DNA from: Ancylobacter lacus
GTDB taxonomy: Bacteria > Pseudomonadota > Alphaproteobacteria > Rhizobiales > Xanthobacteraceae
Assembly: GCF_018390635.1 (NCBI RefSeq)
Contig: NZ_JAHBGE010000080.1
Coordinates: 1-43,515 of the forward strand
DNA: 43,515 nt
Direction of reading: 5' to 3'
This document shows positions 18,823-28,619 of the stretch, in pieces; the stretch's first letter is position 1, and each line of letters starts with the position of its first letter. Made by a program: the position numbers and the translations under genes. The notes under the pieces are model-generated. The model was not told the origin of the DNA and searched no databases. It was given only the letters and a program-made list of their open reading frames with translations.

Positions 18823-20016
18823 ATGACGGAATCGGCAAGTGCGCGACCGCGCCGCAGGGGGGCTGCCATCGTCGGCATCGTCGCCCTGCTTCTGGCGGGA
18901 GGCGCGGGCTATGTCTTGTGGAACCGGGCCGATGCCGCGGCACCGCCAGCCGCGGGCGCCGCCAAGGTTCCATCCGTGCGCGTGGCGGTGGCGCCGGTCG
19001 CGCGGCGCGACGTGCCGGTGGTGCTGGACGGGCTCGGCACCGTGCAGGCCTCCCAGACCATCAACATCCACGCCCGGGTCGACGGCACGCTGGAATCGGT
19101 GAGCTTCACCGAGGGACAGAACGTGAAGGCCGGCGACGTGCTCGCCCGGCTGGATCCCCGTCTCGCCCAGGCCGCCCTTGACCAGGCGCGCGCGGCCCGG
19201 ACCCGCGACGAGGCCCAGCTTCGCAGCGCCGAGGCCGACCTCGCCCGCTTCTCGGAGCTGCAGCAGAAGGACTATGCCAGCCGCCAGTCGGTCGACCAGC
19301 AGCAAGCGAGCGTCGACCAGCTCAAGGCGACGCTGACCGCCGACGCCGCCGCCATCGCAACCGCGCAAACCAATCTCGACTACACCGTCGTCACCGCGCC
19401 GGTGAATGGCCGCATGGGCATCCGCCAGCTCGACGCCGGCAATCTCGTCCACACCAGCGACACCACGCCCATCGCGGTGCTCACCTCGCTGCAGCCTGTC
19501 TCGGTCATCTTCTCGCTGCCCGAAAAGGACCTCGACGACGTTCAGAAGGCCGCCGCGCGCGGCTCGGTTGCGGCGGTGGCGACCCGCGACGACGGCACGG
19601 TGCTCGGCACCGGCACGCTCGCGGTGATCGACAACCAGATTGACGCCAGCACGGCGACGCTGAAGCTGAAGGCCACGTTTCCCAATGAGAATGAACGGCT
19701 CTGGCCTGGCGCGTTCGTCCATGTGCGGCTGTCCGTGGATACGATGAAGGGCGCGCTCACCGTGCCGAACGCGGCGGTGCAGCGCGGGCAGGACGGGCTG
19801 TTCGCCTGGGTGATCGGCAGCGACGACACCGCATCGGTCCGCCCGATCGAGACCGCGCAGGTTCTCGACGGCTTCACCGTGGTGACGAAAGGACTGGAGG
19901 AAGGCGAGCGCGTGGTTGTCGACGGCCAGTACCGCTTGCGCGCCAAGGCGCGGGTCACGGTCCGTGCCGCCGGCGGCGGCGAGGTGGCCGACGGCAACAC
20001 CCGGTCCGGTTCGTGA
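18823..20016 (+). CDS. RND efflux periplasmic adaptor (membrane fusion protein, MdtA-like)
   Basis: This 397-residue adaptor links an inner-membrane RND pump to an outer-membrane channel. It has a single N-terminal membrane helix (about residues 13-34) and a lipoyl half-motif (VDGTLESVSFTEGQNVKAGDVLARLD). A coiled-coil alpha hairpin rich in alanine, glutamine and aspartate (about 115-190), the second lipoyl half (TVVTAPVNGRMGIRQLDAGNLV) and beta-barrel and membrane-proximal domains follow. The ATG at 18823 has GGAG 7 bases upstream and is preferred over an ATG at 18775, which lacks a ribosome site. The pump gene follows after 10 bases. No outer-membrane factor gene is present nearby. Confidence 0.92.
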   Translation: MTESASARPRRRGAAIVGIVALLLAGGAGYVLWNRADAAAPPAAGAAKVPSVRVAVAPVARRDVPVVLDGLGTVQASQTINIHARVDGTLESVSFTEGQNVKAGDVLARLDPRLAQAALDQARAARTRDEAQLRSAEADLARFSELQQKDYASRQSVDQQQASVDQLKATLTADAAAIATAQTNLDYTVVTAPVNGRMGIRQLDAGNLVHTSDTTPIAVLTSLQPVSVIFSLPEKDLDDVQKAAARGSVAAVATRDDGTVLGTGTLAVIDNQIDASTATLKLKATFPNENERLWPGAFVHVRLSVDTMKGALTVPNAAVQRGQDGLFAWVIGSDDTASVRPIETAQVLDGFTVVTKGLEEGERVVVDGQYRLRAKARVTVRAAGGGEVADGNTRSGS

Positions 20017-20026
20017 GGGACAGACC

Positions 20027-23000
20027 GTGAATCTCTCAGCCCCGTTCATCGAACGTCCGGTCGCAACCTCGCTGCTGATGGCGGCGCTGGCGCTCCTCGG
20101 CATCATTGCCTATCCGCTGCTGCCGGTGGCGCCGCTGCCGCAGGTGGATTTCCCCACGGTCCAGGTTTCGGCCAGCCTGCCGGGCGCGAGCCCCGACACC
20201 ATGGCCGCGGCGGTCGCCTCGCCGCTCGAGCGGCGGTTCGGCCAGATTGCCGGCGTCGAGCAGATGACCTCGCTCAGCACGCTCGGTACAACCTCGATCA
20301 CGCTGCAGTTCGCGCTCGACCGCAACATCGACGCCGCCGCCCAGGACGTTCAGGCCGCGATCACCGCGGCGCAGCGGCAATTGCCCGACGACCTCACCTC
20401 GCCGCCGAGCTACCGCAAGGTCAATCCGGCCGACAGCCCGATCATGATTCTCGCCGCGCGCTCGGACACCATGCCGATCACCGCGGTCGACGATTTCGCC
20501 GACAATGTGCTGGCGCAAAGGCTGTCGCAGATTCAGGGCGTGGCGCAGGTGGTGATCGGCGGCGAGCAGAAGCCGGCGATCCGGGTGCAGGTCGATCCGG
20601 CCCGGCTCGCCTCCACCGGGCTCACCTTCGAGGATGTGCGCTCCACCCTCGCCTCCTCCACCGCGGAAGCGGCCAAGGGCGCGATCAATGGCGGCAACCG
20701 CAGCTTCACCCTTGCCGCCAATGACCAGATCGTCGACCCCGAGGCCTATGGCAACGTCATCCTGGCCTATCGCAACGGCGCGGCGATCCGGGTGCACGAC
20801 GTGGGTACCGTCGTGGAGGGGCCCGAGAACGTCAACATAGCAGCCTGGAGCACCGACAAGCCTTCCGTCATTCTGCTGGTGTTCAAGCAGCCCGGCGCCA
20901 ACGTCATCGCCACCGTCGACGCCATCAAGGCCGCGCTGCCGAAGCTGGACAACGTGATTCCCGCCGGCATCACGCTGGAGACCCTGGTCGATCGCACCAC
21001 CACGATCCGCGCCTCGGTGGAGGATGTCGAGTTCACGCTGGTCCTCACCATCGGCCTCGTGGTGCTGGTCATCCTGCTGTTCCTGCGCAATGTGCGGGCG
21101 ACGTTCATTCCGGCGGTGGTGGTGCCGCTCTCGCTGGCCGGCAGCGCCGCGGTGATGTACGCGCTCGGTTTCAGCCTCGACAATCTCTCGCTGATGGCGC
21201 TCACCATCGCGGTCGGCTTCGTCGTGGACGACGCCATCGTCGTCGTCGAGAACATCGTCCGCCACATCGAGGAAGGCCAGGCGCCCTATCAGGCGGCGCT
21301 CAAGGGTGCGCGCGAGATCGGCTTCACCGTGCTCTCGATCAGCATCTCGCTGGTGGCGGTGTTCATCCCGCTGCTGCTGATGGGCGGCATCGTCGGCAGG
21401 CTGTTCCGCGAATTCGCGCTCACCGTCACGGCCGCCATCGCGGTCTCGGCGCTGGTGTCGCTGACCCTGACGCCGATGCTCTGCTCGCGTTTCCTCACGG
21501 CGGAGCACGGCCAGCACGGCCGTCTGTACCGGCTGGTGGAAAGCGGGCTGGAGGGCATCGCCGGCTTCTACATGCGCACGCTCGACATCGCGTTGCGCTG
21601 GCGCTTCGTGACGCTGCTGGTGTTCTTCGCGACCGTGGCCCTGACCGGCTGGCTGTTCGTCGCCATTCCGAAGGGCTTCTTCCCAACCCAGGACATCGGC
21701 ATCATCAGCGGCGTTTCCGACGCGCCGCAGGACGTCTCGCCCGAGCAGATGCGCCGGCTGCAGCTGGAGCTCGGCGCCATCCTGGCCCGCGACCCCGCCA
21801 TCGCGTCGTTCAGCTCGATGCTCGGCTCGGGTGGCGCCACGACCACGAATTCCGGCCGCTTCTACATCGCGCTGAAGCCGCGCGACCAGCGCGATGCCAG
21901 CGCCGCCGAGGTGATCGAGCGGCTGCGCCCGCAGCTCGCGCGGGTCACCGGCGGGGCCGCGTTCCTGCAGCCCGTGCAGGACATCACGGTCGGAGGACGA
22001 ACCTCGCGCGCCCAGTTCCAGTACACGCTGACCGACGTCGACGTCGACGAACTGAACCACTGGGCCGGGGAACTGCTGAACCGGCTGCGCACCGTGCCGG
22101 AGCTGGCCGACGTCAGCAGCGACCAGCAGGGCGACGCTCCCCAGGTGAAGATCACCATCGACCGCGACCGCGCCGCCCGTTTCGGCATCCAGCCGGCGCT
22201 GATCGACGCAACGCTGAACGACGCCTTCGGCCAGCGCCAGGTGGCGCAGTACTTTACCCAGCTCTCGTCGTACTCCGTCGTTCTCGAGGCGACGCCCGAC
22301 CTGCAGAAGCACATCGCCACGCTCGACCAGATCTACCTGAAGTCGCCGGCCTCCGGCGAGGCGATCCCGCTCTCGACACTGGTGACGCTCGACACCAAGG
22401 CGGTGGGGCCGCTGTCGGTGGCGCACCAGTCGCAGCTTCCGGCCATCACCATTTCCTTCAACCTGAAGCCGGGCGTGCCGCTGAGCGCCGCCGTCGCCGC
22501 GATCAACAGGTCCTTCGCCGATCTCGGCGTGCCCTCGAGCGTCTCCGGCTCCTTCCAGGGCACCGCGCAGGTGTTCCAGAGCGCGCTCTCCAGCGAGCCG
22601 GCGCTGATCGCGGCGGCGCTGTTCGCGGTCTATGTGCTGCTCGGGGTGCTCTATGAGAGCTATGTGCACCCCCTCACCATCCTCTCCACCCTGCCCTCTG
22701 CCGGTGTCGGGGCCCTGCTGGCGCTCTGGGCCGGCGGGTTCGACCTCTCCGTCATCGGCATCATCGGCATCATCCTGCTCATCGGCATCGTGAAGAAGAA
22801 CGGGATCATGATGGTCGACGTCGCCATTGCCGGCGAGCGCGACCACGGGCTGAGCCCGCAGGCGGCCATTCGCGAGGCGTGCCGGCTGCGTTTCCGCCCG
22901 ATCCTGATGACGACCATGGCGGCGCTGCTGGCCGGCGTTCCGCTCATGCTCGGCCACGGCACCGGCGCCGAGCTGCGCCAGCCGCTGGGCTATGCCATGG

Positions 23001-23158
23001 TCGGCGGCCTCGCCCTCAGCCAGATCCTGACGCTCTATACGACGCCGGTGGTCTATCTCTACCTCGCCCGGCTGCAGCGCTGGCTCGCCGGCCCGGCGGG
23101 CCGGTCCGCGGCGCCCATCGCTCCGGCCGCCCCGCCCCACCCTGCCCCGGCGGAGTGA
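20027..23158 (+). CDS. RND multidrug efflux permease (MdtB/MdtC/MuxB-like)
   Basis: This 1043-residue proton-driven inner-membrane pump of the HAE1 group has twelve expected membrane segments. The start is NLSAPFIERPVATSLLMAAL, the first large periplasmic loop follows, and the fourth helix carries the proton-relay pair DD at residues 401-402 (VGFVVDDAIVVVEN). GFFPTQDIG marks the start of the second half, and the later helices include LIGIVKKNGIMMVDVA. It starts with GTG at 20027, with GAGGGA 6-7 bases upstream; an upstream ATG in the same frame lies deep inside the adaptor gene. The adaptor and pump form an operon. Substrates cannot be read from sequence. Confidence 0.94.
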   Translation: MNLSAPFIERPVATSLLMAALALLGIIAYPLLPVAPLPQVDFPTVQVSASLPGASPDTMAAAVASPLERRFGQIAGVEQMTSLSTLGTTSITLQFALDRNIDAAAQDVQAAITAAQRQLPDDLTSPPSYRKVNPADSPIMILAARSDTMPITAVDDFADNVLAQRLSQIQGVAQVVIGGEQKPAIRVQVDPARLASTGLTFEDVRSTLASSTAEAAKGAINGGNRSFTLAANDQIVDPEAYGNVILAYRNGAAIRVHDVGTVVEGPENVNIAAWSTDKPSVILLVFKQPGANVIATVDAIKAALPKLDNVIPAGITLETLVDRTTTIRASVEDVEFTLVLTIGLVVLVILLFLRNVRATFIPAVVVPLSLAGSAAVMYALGFSLDNLSLMALTIAVGFVVDDAIVVVENIVRHIEEGQAPYQAALKGAREIGFTVLSISISLVAVFIPLLLMGGIVGRLFREFALTVTAAIAVSALVSLTLTPMLCSRFLTAEHGQHGRLYRLVESGLEGIAGFYMRTLDIALRWRFVTLLVFFATVALTGWLFVAIPKGFFPTQDIGIISGVSDAPQDVSPEQMRRLQLELGAILARDPAIASFSSMLGSGGATTTNSGRFYIALKPRDQRDASAAEVIERLRPQLARVTGGAAFLQPVQDITVGGRTSRAQFQYTLTDVDVDELNHWAGELLNRLRTVPELADVSSDQQGDAPQVKITIDRDRAARFGIQPALIDATLNDAFGQRQVAQYFTQLSSYSVVLEATPDLQKHIATLDQIYLKSPASGEAIPLSTLVTLDTKAVGPLSVAHQSQLPAITISFNLKPGVPLSAAVAAINRSFADLGVPSSVSGSFQGTAQVFQSALSSEPALIAAALFAVYVLLGVLYESYVHPLTILSTLPSAGVGALLALWAGGFDLSVIGIIGIILLIGIVKKNGIMMVDVAIAGERDHGLSPQAAIREACRLRFRPILMTTMAALLAGVPLMLGHGTGAELRQPLGYAMVGGLALSQILTLYTTPVVYLYLARLQRWLAGPAGRSAAPIAPAAPPHPAPAE

Positions 23159-23170
23159 GGCGGGGCCGCG

Positions 23171-25540
23171 TCAGCGGCCGGGTTCCAGGATTTGCCGGAT
23201 GCGGCCGGCGAAATCCTCCATGGTGAACGGCTTCGTCACCACCTGCATGCCCGGCGCCACCTGGCCATTGCCGATGATCGCGTTCTCGGCATAGCCGGTG
23301 ATGAACAGCACCTTGAGATCCGGGCGCGTGATCCGGGCGGCGTCGGCGAGCTGGCGGCCGTTCATGCCGCCCGGCAGCCCGACATCGCTGACGAGAAGAT
23401 CGATCCGGGTGTCGGACTGGAGAATCTTCAGCCCGGACGGGCCGTCTTCGGCCTCGATCACGCCATAGCCCAGCTCCTGCAGCACATCGGCGGCGAGCAT
23501 GCGGATCATGGGTTCGTCATCCACCACCAGCACGGTCTCGTTGGCCCGGGCGTGGGGCAGGCTGGCGGCGGCGTCGACAGCGGCCTGAGCGTCGGCGGCG
23601 CCGTAGTACCGGGGAAGATAGAGGCACATATTGGTGCCCTGCCCGACCTCGGAATAGATCCGCACCTGCCCGCCGGACTGGCGCACGAAGCCATAGACCA
23701 TGGAGAGGCCGAGCCCGGTGCCCTGCCCGGTCGGCTTGGTGGTGAAGAACGGATCGAACGCGCGGGCGGCCACCTCGGGCGGCATCCCCACCCCGGTATC
23801 GGTGACGCAGATCGAGAGATACTGCCCCGGCGGCACGTCCCGCTCCGCCGCGGCACGCTCGTCCAGCCAGCGATTGGCGGTCTCGATGGTGATGCGACCG
23901 CCGTCCGGCATCGCGTCGCGCGCGTTGATGCACAGGTTGAGCAGGGCGTTCTCGAGCTGGGGCGGGTCGACGAAGGTCGGCCACAGCCCGCCGGCCGTGA
24001 CCACCTCGAGCGCGACCTGCGGCCCCACCGTGCGGCGGATCATCTCCTCCATGCCCATCACCAGCCGGTTGACGTCCGTGGGCTTGGGGTCGAGGGTCTG
24101 GCGGCGGGAAAAGGCCAGCAGGCGGTGGGTGAGAGAGGCGGCGCGGCGCGAGGCGTTCTGCGCGGCGGAGATGTATTTCTCGACCTCCGCCAGCCGGCCC
24201 TGGTGCAGCCGGGACTGCAGGAGCTCCAGCGCGCCGGTAACCCCGGTGAGCAGGTTGTTGAAGTCGTGCGCGATGCCCCCCGTGAGCTGGCCCACCGCCT
24301 CCATCTTCTGGGCCTGCCGCAGGGCCGCCTCGGTCTCGGACAGGCGAACCTGCGCCTCGATGCGCTCGGTCACGTCGTAGACAAAGTGGAACGCGGCGGT
24401 CAGCACGCCGGAGATGTCGCGCAGCGGGCTGAAATGCATCTCGTAATGCCGCGTGACGCCTGTGCCGTCGGCGAAGGCGGCGACCTCGACGAAATCCTCG
24501 CCGGCCAGCGCCCGGTCCCACAGGGCCAGCATCCGGCTGCGTTCGGACGCGTGGTCCTTCAGCAGTTCCGGCAGGCGGTCTCCGACCCGGGGTCGAAGGC
24601 CGACGAGGCGCTCGAACTCCTGCCGGGCGGCCCGGTTGATGGCCAGCCAGCGGTAGTTGAGGTCCAGCACCTGAACGAAGGCGCCGGTTCCCTCGACGAT
24701 ATCGGCCAGCACCTTGCGCTCGGCGATCGCCTCGCCGATCCGCTGCTCCAGCGTCTCATTGAGGCGCTGAAGCGCGGCTTCCGCCTTCCTGCGGGCGGTG
24801 ACGTCCTGAAACAGCACCGCCACCTGCCGCAGCTCCGGCGGATCGACCCGGAAGGCCGCCAGTTCCAGATGACGGCCGGTCGCGACCAGCTCGCGCTCGA
24901 AGCGGATCGGCCGGCCGCTGCGCAGCACGCCGCCATACAGCTCCACCCACCCCGCCGCCTCGGCGGGAACCATGTCCCTCACCTTCTGCCCCACCACATC
25001 GGTGATGCCGGCATGGTGGGCATAGGCCGGATTGGCCTCGACATGGATGTAGTCGCTGAGCGGCCCGAACGGGCCGTCGAGAAACTCGATGATGCAGAAG
25101 CCCTCATCGATACTGTTGAACAGCGTGCGGTAGCGCTTTTCGCTGGCCGAAAGCGCCTCCGCGGACAGCCGCTGCTCGGTGATGTCGCGGGAGACGACCA
25201 GCAGCCGCTCCGGCCGGCCGGCGGCGTCGAGAACCGGCTTGACCTTCACGTCCCACCATTTGGGCGTGCCCGCCAGCGTGCTGGCCAATCCCTGGAACTG
25301 GGCGGTTCCGCCCGCCTTCGCGGCGGCAACGGCCGCCAGCGCCTCGGCATTGCCCTGCCCGCACCAGAAGGCCGGCCAGTGCCGCCCTTCTATGGCAGCG
25401 AAGTCGCCGACCTCCATGACCCGCAATCCCCCCTCGCTCATGAAGACGAGATTGCCGTCGAGATCGAGCAGCTTGATGCAGTCGTCCGAGAGGGCCAGCA
25501 GGCTCCGGAGGAAATGCGGGTCTCGTTCCAGGTTCTGCAC
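23171..25540 (-). CDS. PAS-domain hybrid sensor histidine kinase with C-terminal receiver
   Basis: This 789-residue protein has no membrane segment, so it is a soluble sensor. Three PAS-like domains occupy about residues 10-125, 135-255 and 275-395. A HisKA dimerisation domain follows with the phospho-accepting histidine 425 in GGIAHDFNNLL, then a HATPase_c domain (N box NLCINARDAMPDGG, G1 DTGVGM, G2 GTGLGLSM). The receiver domain begins at ETVLVVDDEPMIR and its phospho-acceptor is aspartate 719 in LLVSDVG. The start is a GTG at 25540 with AAAGGG upstream; an in-frame TTG 20 codons earlier is less likely. It converges with the RND pump gene, with 12 bases between them. No separate output regulator is adjacent. 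Confidence 0.88.
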   Translation of the reverse strand: MQNLERDPHFLRSLLALSDDCIKLLDLDGNLVFMSEGGLRVMEVGDFAAIEGRHWPAFWCGQGNAEALAAVAAAKAGGTAQFQGLASTLAGTPKWWDVKVKPVLDAAGRPERLLVVSRDITEQRLSAEALSASEKRYRTLFNSIDEGFCIIEFLDGPFGPLSDYIHVEANPAYAHHAGITDVVGQKVRDMVPAEAAGWVELYGGVLRSGRPIRFERELVATGRHLELAAFRVDPPELRQVAVLFQDVTARRKAEAALQRLNETLEQRIGEAIAERKVLADIVEGTGAFVQVLDLNYRWLAINRAARQEFERLVGLRPRVGDRLPELLKDHASERSRMLALWDRALAGEDFVEVAAFADGTGVTRHYEMHFSPLRDISGVLTAAFHFVYDVTERIEAQVRLSETEAALRQAQKMEAVGQLTGGIAHDFNNLLTGVTGALELLQSRLHQGRLAEVEKYISAAQNASRRAASLTHRLLAFSRRQTLDPKPTDVNRLVMGMEEMIRRTVGPQVALEVVTAGGLWPTFVDPPQLENALLNLCINARDAMPDGGRITIETANRWLDERAAAERDVPPGQYLSICVTDTGVGMPPEVAARAFDPFFTTKPTGQGTGLGLSMVYGFVRQSGGQVRIYSEVGQGTNMCLYLPRYYGAADAQAAVDAAASLPHARANETVLVVDDEPMIRMLAADVLQELGYGVIEAEDGPSGLKILQSDTRIDLLVSDVGLPGGMNGRQLADAARITRPDLKVLFITGYAENAIIGNGQVAPGMQVVTKPFTMEDFAGRIRQILEPGR

Positions 25541-25967
25541 GGCTCGCCCTTTGCCCGAAGCTGCGCATGCCGGGCGCTGAAGGCGCACGAACACGGCCAA
25601 TCGGCCGGCTGACCACCGTCACACCCGGCTGTGAACCCCAGAGCGCGACCGACCGGACGGGACCGCCCCGATCGTGAATCGCGCTCTGACGTCAGGATAA
25701 GGCACGCTTCGACCGGCCTGGCGCGCCACCCCGATCGGCACGTGCTCATGGAGGCTTTAGCGTGATGCTCTCCCGCAGGCGCAAACGCGGCACGTTCGAG
25801 ACATCGAACATATACGCGAGCAATGGCGCACCGGACCACTGGTCACGGTCTGAATGGCGGGTCACGGACCCGCGCCATCGACCACTCTCCGGTGACCCCG
25901 ATGCAACTTTCCGCCCGGCTTCGTCGTTGACGGCGAAAACGGCACACGCAAGTGGGAGACGGTATCT
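25541..25967. other. Divergent intergenic region before the membrane-anchored hypothetical gene
   Basis: No convincing gene was found in these 427 bases. They contain a perfect inverted repeat GTTCGA-GACA-TCGAAC at 25794-25809, followed directly by a -10-like TATACG (25811-25816) without a good -35. Promoters for the histidine kinase gene and the hypothetical gene are presumably here. Confidence 0.5.
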
Positions 25968-26516
25968 ATGGACCTCTGGTGGTCGGCGGCGGCAGCAGCG
26001 GCGATCCTTGTCATCATGCTGCCAATCGGGGAGTGGGTGCGCCGCCGTCGCACGCAGGCCGCCGGCATCGCCGCCCGTGCCCAAGCCAGGCCGGCAGCCG
26101 CGGAGGGATGGTGGACGCTCCAGCTCGAGCTGGAGAATCAGACCGATGCCCGCTGGGATGTGCTGGCCGTCGAAGTGGTGGAACCGGACGAGGCGCGGCT
26201 GATTCCCCGCCGCGCGGCCCTTGCCGCCCGGCCCGACGAGCATGCCGGGGCTTCCCTGTTTTCGGAGGCCGACGTCGACATCCTGCCGCGCCGCAGCAGC
26301 GACCCCATCGCCATTCCTCCGGCGTCCGGCCGCGGCCCCAGCAAGACGGCGCAGCGGGACCGCACGGTCCTCGAGACCTATCTTCTCTTCGCGCCCCCCA
26401 GCGACACCACCCGGCGGCTCGATCTGCGGCTCAGCATGCGTTCGGCGGCGGTGGGCGAGCGCTCCATCCGCGTCAGCGGCCGGCTGTCGCCCGACCAGCG
26501 ACCCGACTGGCACTAG
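25968..26516 (+). CDS. Membrane-anchored hypothetical protein
   Basis: This 182-residue protein has one N-terminal membrane helix (about residues 5-20) followed by RRRR, which suggests an anchor with the rest in the cytoplasm by the positive-inside rule. The remaining part is beta-rich in appearance (WTLQLELENQTDARWDVLAVEVVEPDEARLI) and resembles no domain I can name; a beta-sandwich is possible. GGGAGA lies 8 bases before the ATG, and codon third positions are strongly G/C. It converges with the diguanylate cyclase gene, only 7 bases between stops. Function unknown. Confidence 0.7.
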   Translation: MDLWWSAAAAAAILVIMLPIGEWVRRRRTQAAGIAARAQARPAAAEGWWTLQLELENQTDARWDVLAVEVVEPDEARLIPRRAALAARPDEHAGASLFSEADVDILPRRSSDPIAIPPASGRGPSKTAQRDRTVLETYLLFAPPSDTTRRLDLRLSMRSAAVGERSIRVSGRLSPDQRPDWH

Positions 26517-26523
26517 GCTCTAT

Positions 26524-28308
26524 TCACGCGACCGCGCTGCCGGCACGTGCCGCGCCATACAGCACGGCCGCGTTGCGGCCGCGGCTCTTGGCGGCATAGA
26601 GGGCACCGTCGGCGCGCTGCACCACGTCCTCGAAATCGCGGTCGCCCGGGGCGATGGCGGCGACGCCGATGCTGGCGGTGATCTCCAGCAGGGCGCCCTC
26701 CACCCGGATGGGGGTTGCCGCGATGCGCTGCCGGACGCGCTCGGCCGTCACGAGCGCGGTTCCCTCGTCGGCCCCACCGAGCAGCACGATGAACTCCTCG
26801 CCGCCGAACCGGGCGACGTGGTCCTCCTCCCGCACTTCGCTCGGGATCAGCGCGGCCACGGCGCGGATCACCCTGTCGCCGGCGGCATGGCCGTGGCCGT
26901 CATTCACCCGCTTGAAGTGGTCGATGTCGATCATCAGCACCCCGGCGCCTTCCCCCGTCGCGGCATACCGTTCCATGGCCGCCGCGCCGAGGGGCACAAA
27001 GCCACGCCGGTTGAGAAGCCCGCTCAGCGGATCGGTGTCGGCCAGCCGCCGGAGTTCGGAGACATCCTCCAGCCGCGCCCGGTGCTCGGCGGCGCGGCGG
27101 GTGGCTTCTGCCACCCTCTCTTCCGCGTCGGCCGCCGCGGCCCGCGCCTGACGTTCGGCGTCCTCGGCGTGGCCGATGCGCCGCAGCAGCGACCGGATGG
27201 CCGACGAGATGTGGAGCACGTCGCGGGAGCCGCGCTGCCAGGCGACGCCCGAGGCTTCGCCGCCGCGCCCGATGAGGTCGATGTTGCGGCTGAGCCGCTC
27301 CAGCGGGCGCATGGCACGGTCGGCGAGGATATTGGCGAGCAGGGCGGCGGCCACGGCAGCGAACGCCCCCGCCAGCAGGATCGCGAAAAACAGGCGGTTG
27401 GCCGGCGCCAGCGCCGTGTCCACCGGGCTGCGCGCGATCACCTGCCAGCCGAGGCCGGGATAGCTGCCGAGCCCCCGTGTCGGCACGACCGCGGTAAGCA
27501 TCGCCTCGCGGCCGCTGCCGTCGACAAAGGTGACGCCGTCGGCGTGTTGCGCCGGCGCCGGCCCGGCGGTCTCGGGGCCGGCGGCCTGCATCGCCGCAAG
27601 CTGCATCTGCAGGCCGGTGCTGGCCGGCCCGATCAGCGCCTCGCCGTCGCGGGAAAGGACCAGCAGCTCCGGCCGCAGGCCGGCGCGATGGTCGGCGAGG
27701 ACGGTCTCGCGCACCTCGTCGGCCCATCGCCAGCTCAAATGCGCCCCGACCACCCCCGCCGGCACGCCCGCGGCATCGAACACGGGCACGGCGATGTCGA
27801 CAAAGCGGAACGGCGCCTCGTCCGGCGAGGTCCGCAGCAGCTTGTCGAGCAGCTTCGCGTCGTGCACATCCTCCACCGTGGTGCCGCGGAGCCCGTGGAT
27901 GAACCATGGCCGCTGCGCCACGGAGACGCCCTCCAGCATGCCACGGGTCGCGGCGCGCACCGTGCCGTCGGGCGTCGCGAAGCCGATCCAGGCATATTCG
28001 GGCAGCGACTCCTGCACCTGGGCGAGCACGCTGCGGACCTCGGCGGCGTCGCCGCGCCAGATCGTCCGCAGCGGCGCCAGCTCGGCGATGTTCGTCATTT
28101 CGCGGTAGCGCTCGAACATGTGCTGGTCGAGCCGATCCGCCATGGTCCGCGCGAGGCTCTGGAGCGAAGCCTCCGCTTCCCGCACCGCTTCGCGGCGGGC
28201 GAGCATCGCCGCGGTCAACGCCACGGCGGCGGCGGTCAGGACGCACAGCAGGCCGGCGAGCAGGGCGGTCTGCTGGCGCAACGACATGCGGTCGCGCAAA
28301 TGCTTCAC
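26524..28308 (-). CDS. Membrane diguanylate cyclase with periplasmic sensor domain (dCACHE-HAMP-like-GGDEF)
   Basis: This 594-residue enzyme should make cyclic di-GMP from two GTP. It has a membrane helix at about 13-36, a long periplasmic sensor region of double-CACHE type (about 40-300, with WFIHGL and FRFVDIAVPVFD segments) and a second helix at about 305-328. A HAMP-like segment (RPLERLSRNIDLIGRGG), an alanine-rich coiled coil (380-420) and a GGDEF domain follow. The active site is GGEEF at 502-506. An inhibitory-site motif RxxD (R493, D496) lies five residues before it, so product inhibition is expected. The GTG start at 28308 has GGAG 6 bases upstream. Confidence 0.92.
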   Translation of the reverse strand: MKHLRDRMSLRQQTALLAGLLCVLTAAAVALTAAMLARREAVREAEASLQSLARTMADRLDQHMFERYREMTNIAELAPLRTIWRGDAAEVRSVLAQVQESLPEYAWIGFATPDGTVRAATRGMLEGVSVAQRPWFIHGLRGTTVEDVHDAKLLDKLLRTSPDEAPFRFVDIAVPVFDAAGVPAGVVGAHLSWRWADEVRETVLADHRAGLRPELLVLSRDGEALIGPASTGLQMQLAAMQAAGPETAGPAPAQHADGVTFVDGSGREAMLTAVVPTRGLGSYPGLGWQVIARSPVDTALAPANRLFFAILLAGAFAAVAAALLANILADRAMRPLERLSRNIDLIGRGGEASGVAWQRGSRDVLHISSAIRSLLRRIGHAEDAERQARAAAADAEERVAEATRRAAEHRARLEDVSELRRLADTDPLSGLLNRRGFVPLGAAAMERYAATGEGAGVLMIDIDHFKRVNDGHGHAAGDRVIRAVAALIPSEVREEDHVARFGGEEFIVLLGGADEGTALVTAERVRQRIAATPIRVEGALLEITASIGVAAIAPGDRDFEDVVQRADGALYAAKSRGRNAAVLYGAARAGSAVA

Positions 28309-28619
28309 AGTTGGCTCCGAAGCTTGCCGCCATGTCGCAAGCCCTGAAGCGCCCGCGATGTTCGCTACCGGTATAAATCAGCCCAAGGCACGAGAGCCGG
28401 TCGCCGGCCACCGCTTCCCACAATTCTGTCGCGCCGCAGCATATGCCGCACCGGCAGCCGGGAACGTGCGCCACGTCCGGCAGCCCGGCGAACCGATTGC
28501 AGTTCCGCAAACCTAATCTGCCAAACTCACCGCTTCCGGTATCGGGCTGGCCCGACTAGCTTCCAGCCAACCCCAAGGGCGACGCCGGACGGCGCGCCGG
28601 AAAACCAGGAGTCAGGGCA
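28309..28619. other. Divergent intergenic region between cyclase gene and wrbA
   Basis: No gene was found. The region has an inverted repeat ACGTG-CGC-CACGT (28464-28476) flanked by two copies of CCGGCAGCC. No convincing promoter pair was found; the ribosome site of wrbA (AGGAG, 8 bases from its ATG) lies at the right end. Confidence 0.45.

Noticed and set aside
19916..20026. Upstream ATG start of the RND pump
   Set aside because: It lies within the adaptor gene and encodes no pump-like sequence; the GTG at 20027 has a Shine-Dalgarno and the family N-terminus.
20036..23140. Open frame of 1034 codons antisense to the RND pump
   Set aside because: Histidine-, arginine- and aspartate-rich shadow of the pump gene without any domain.
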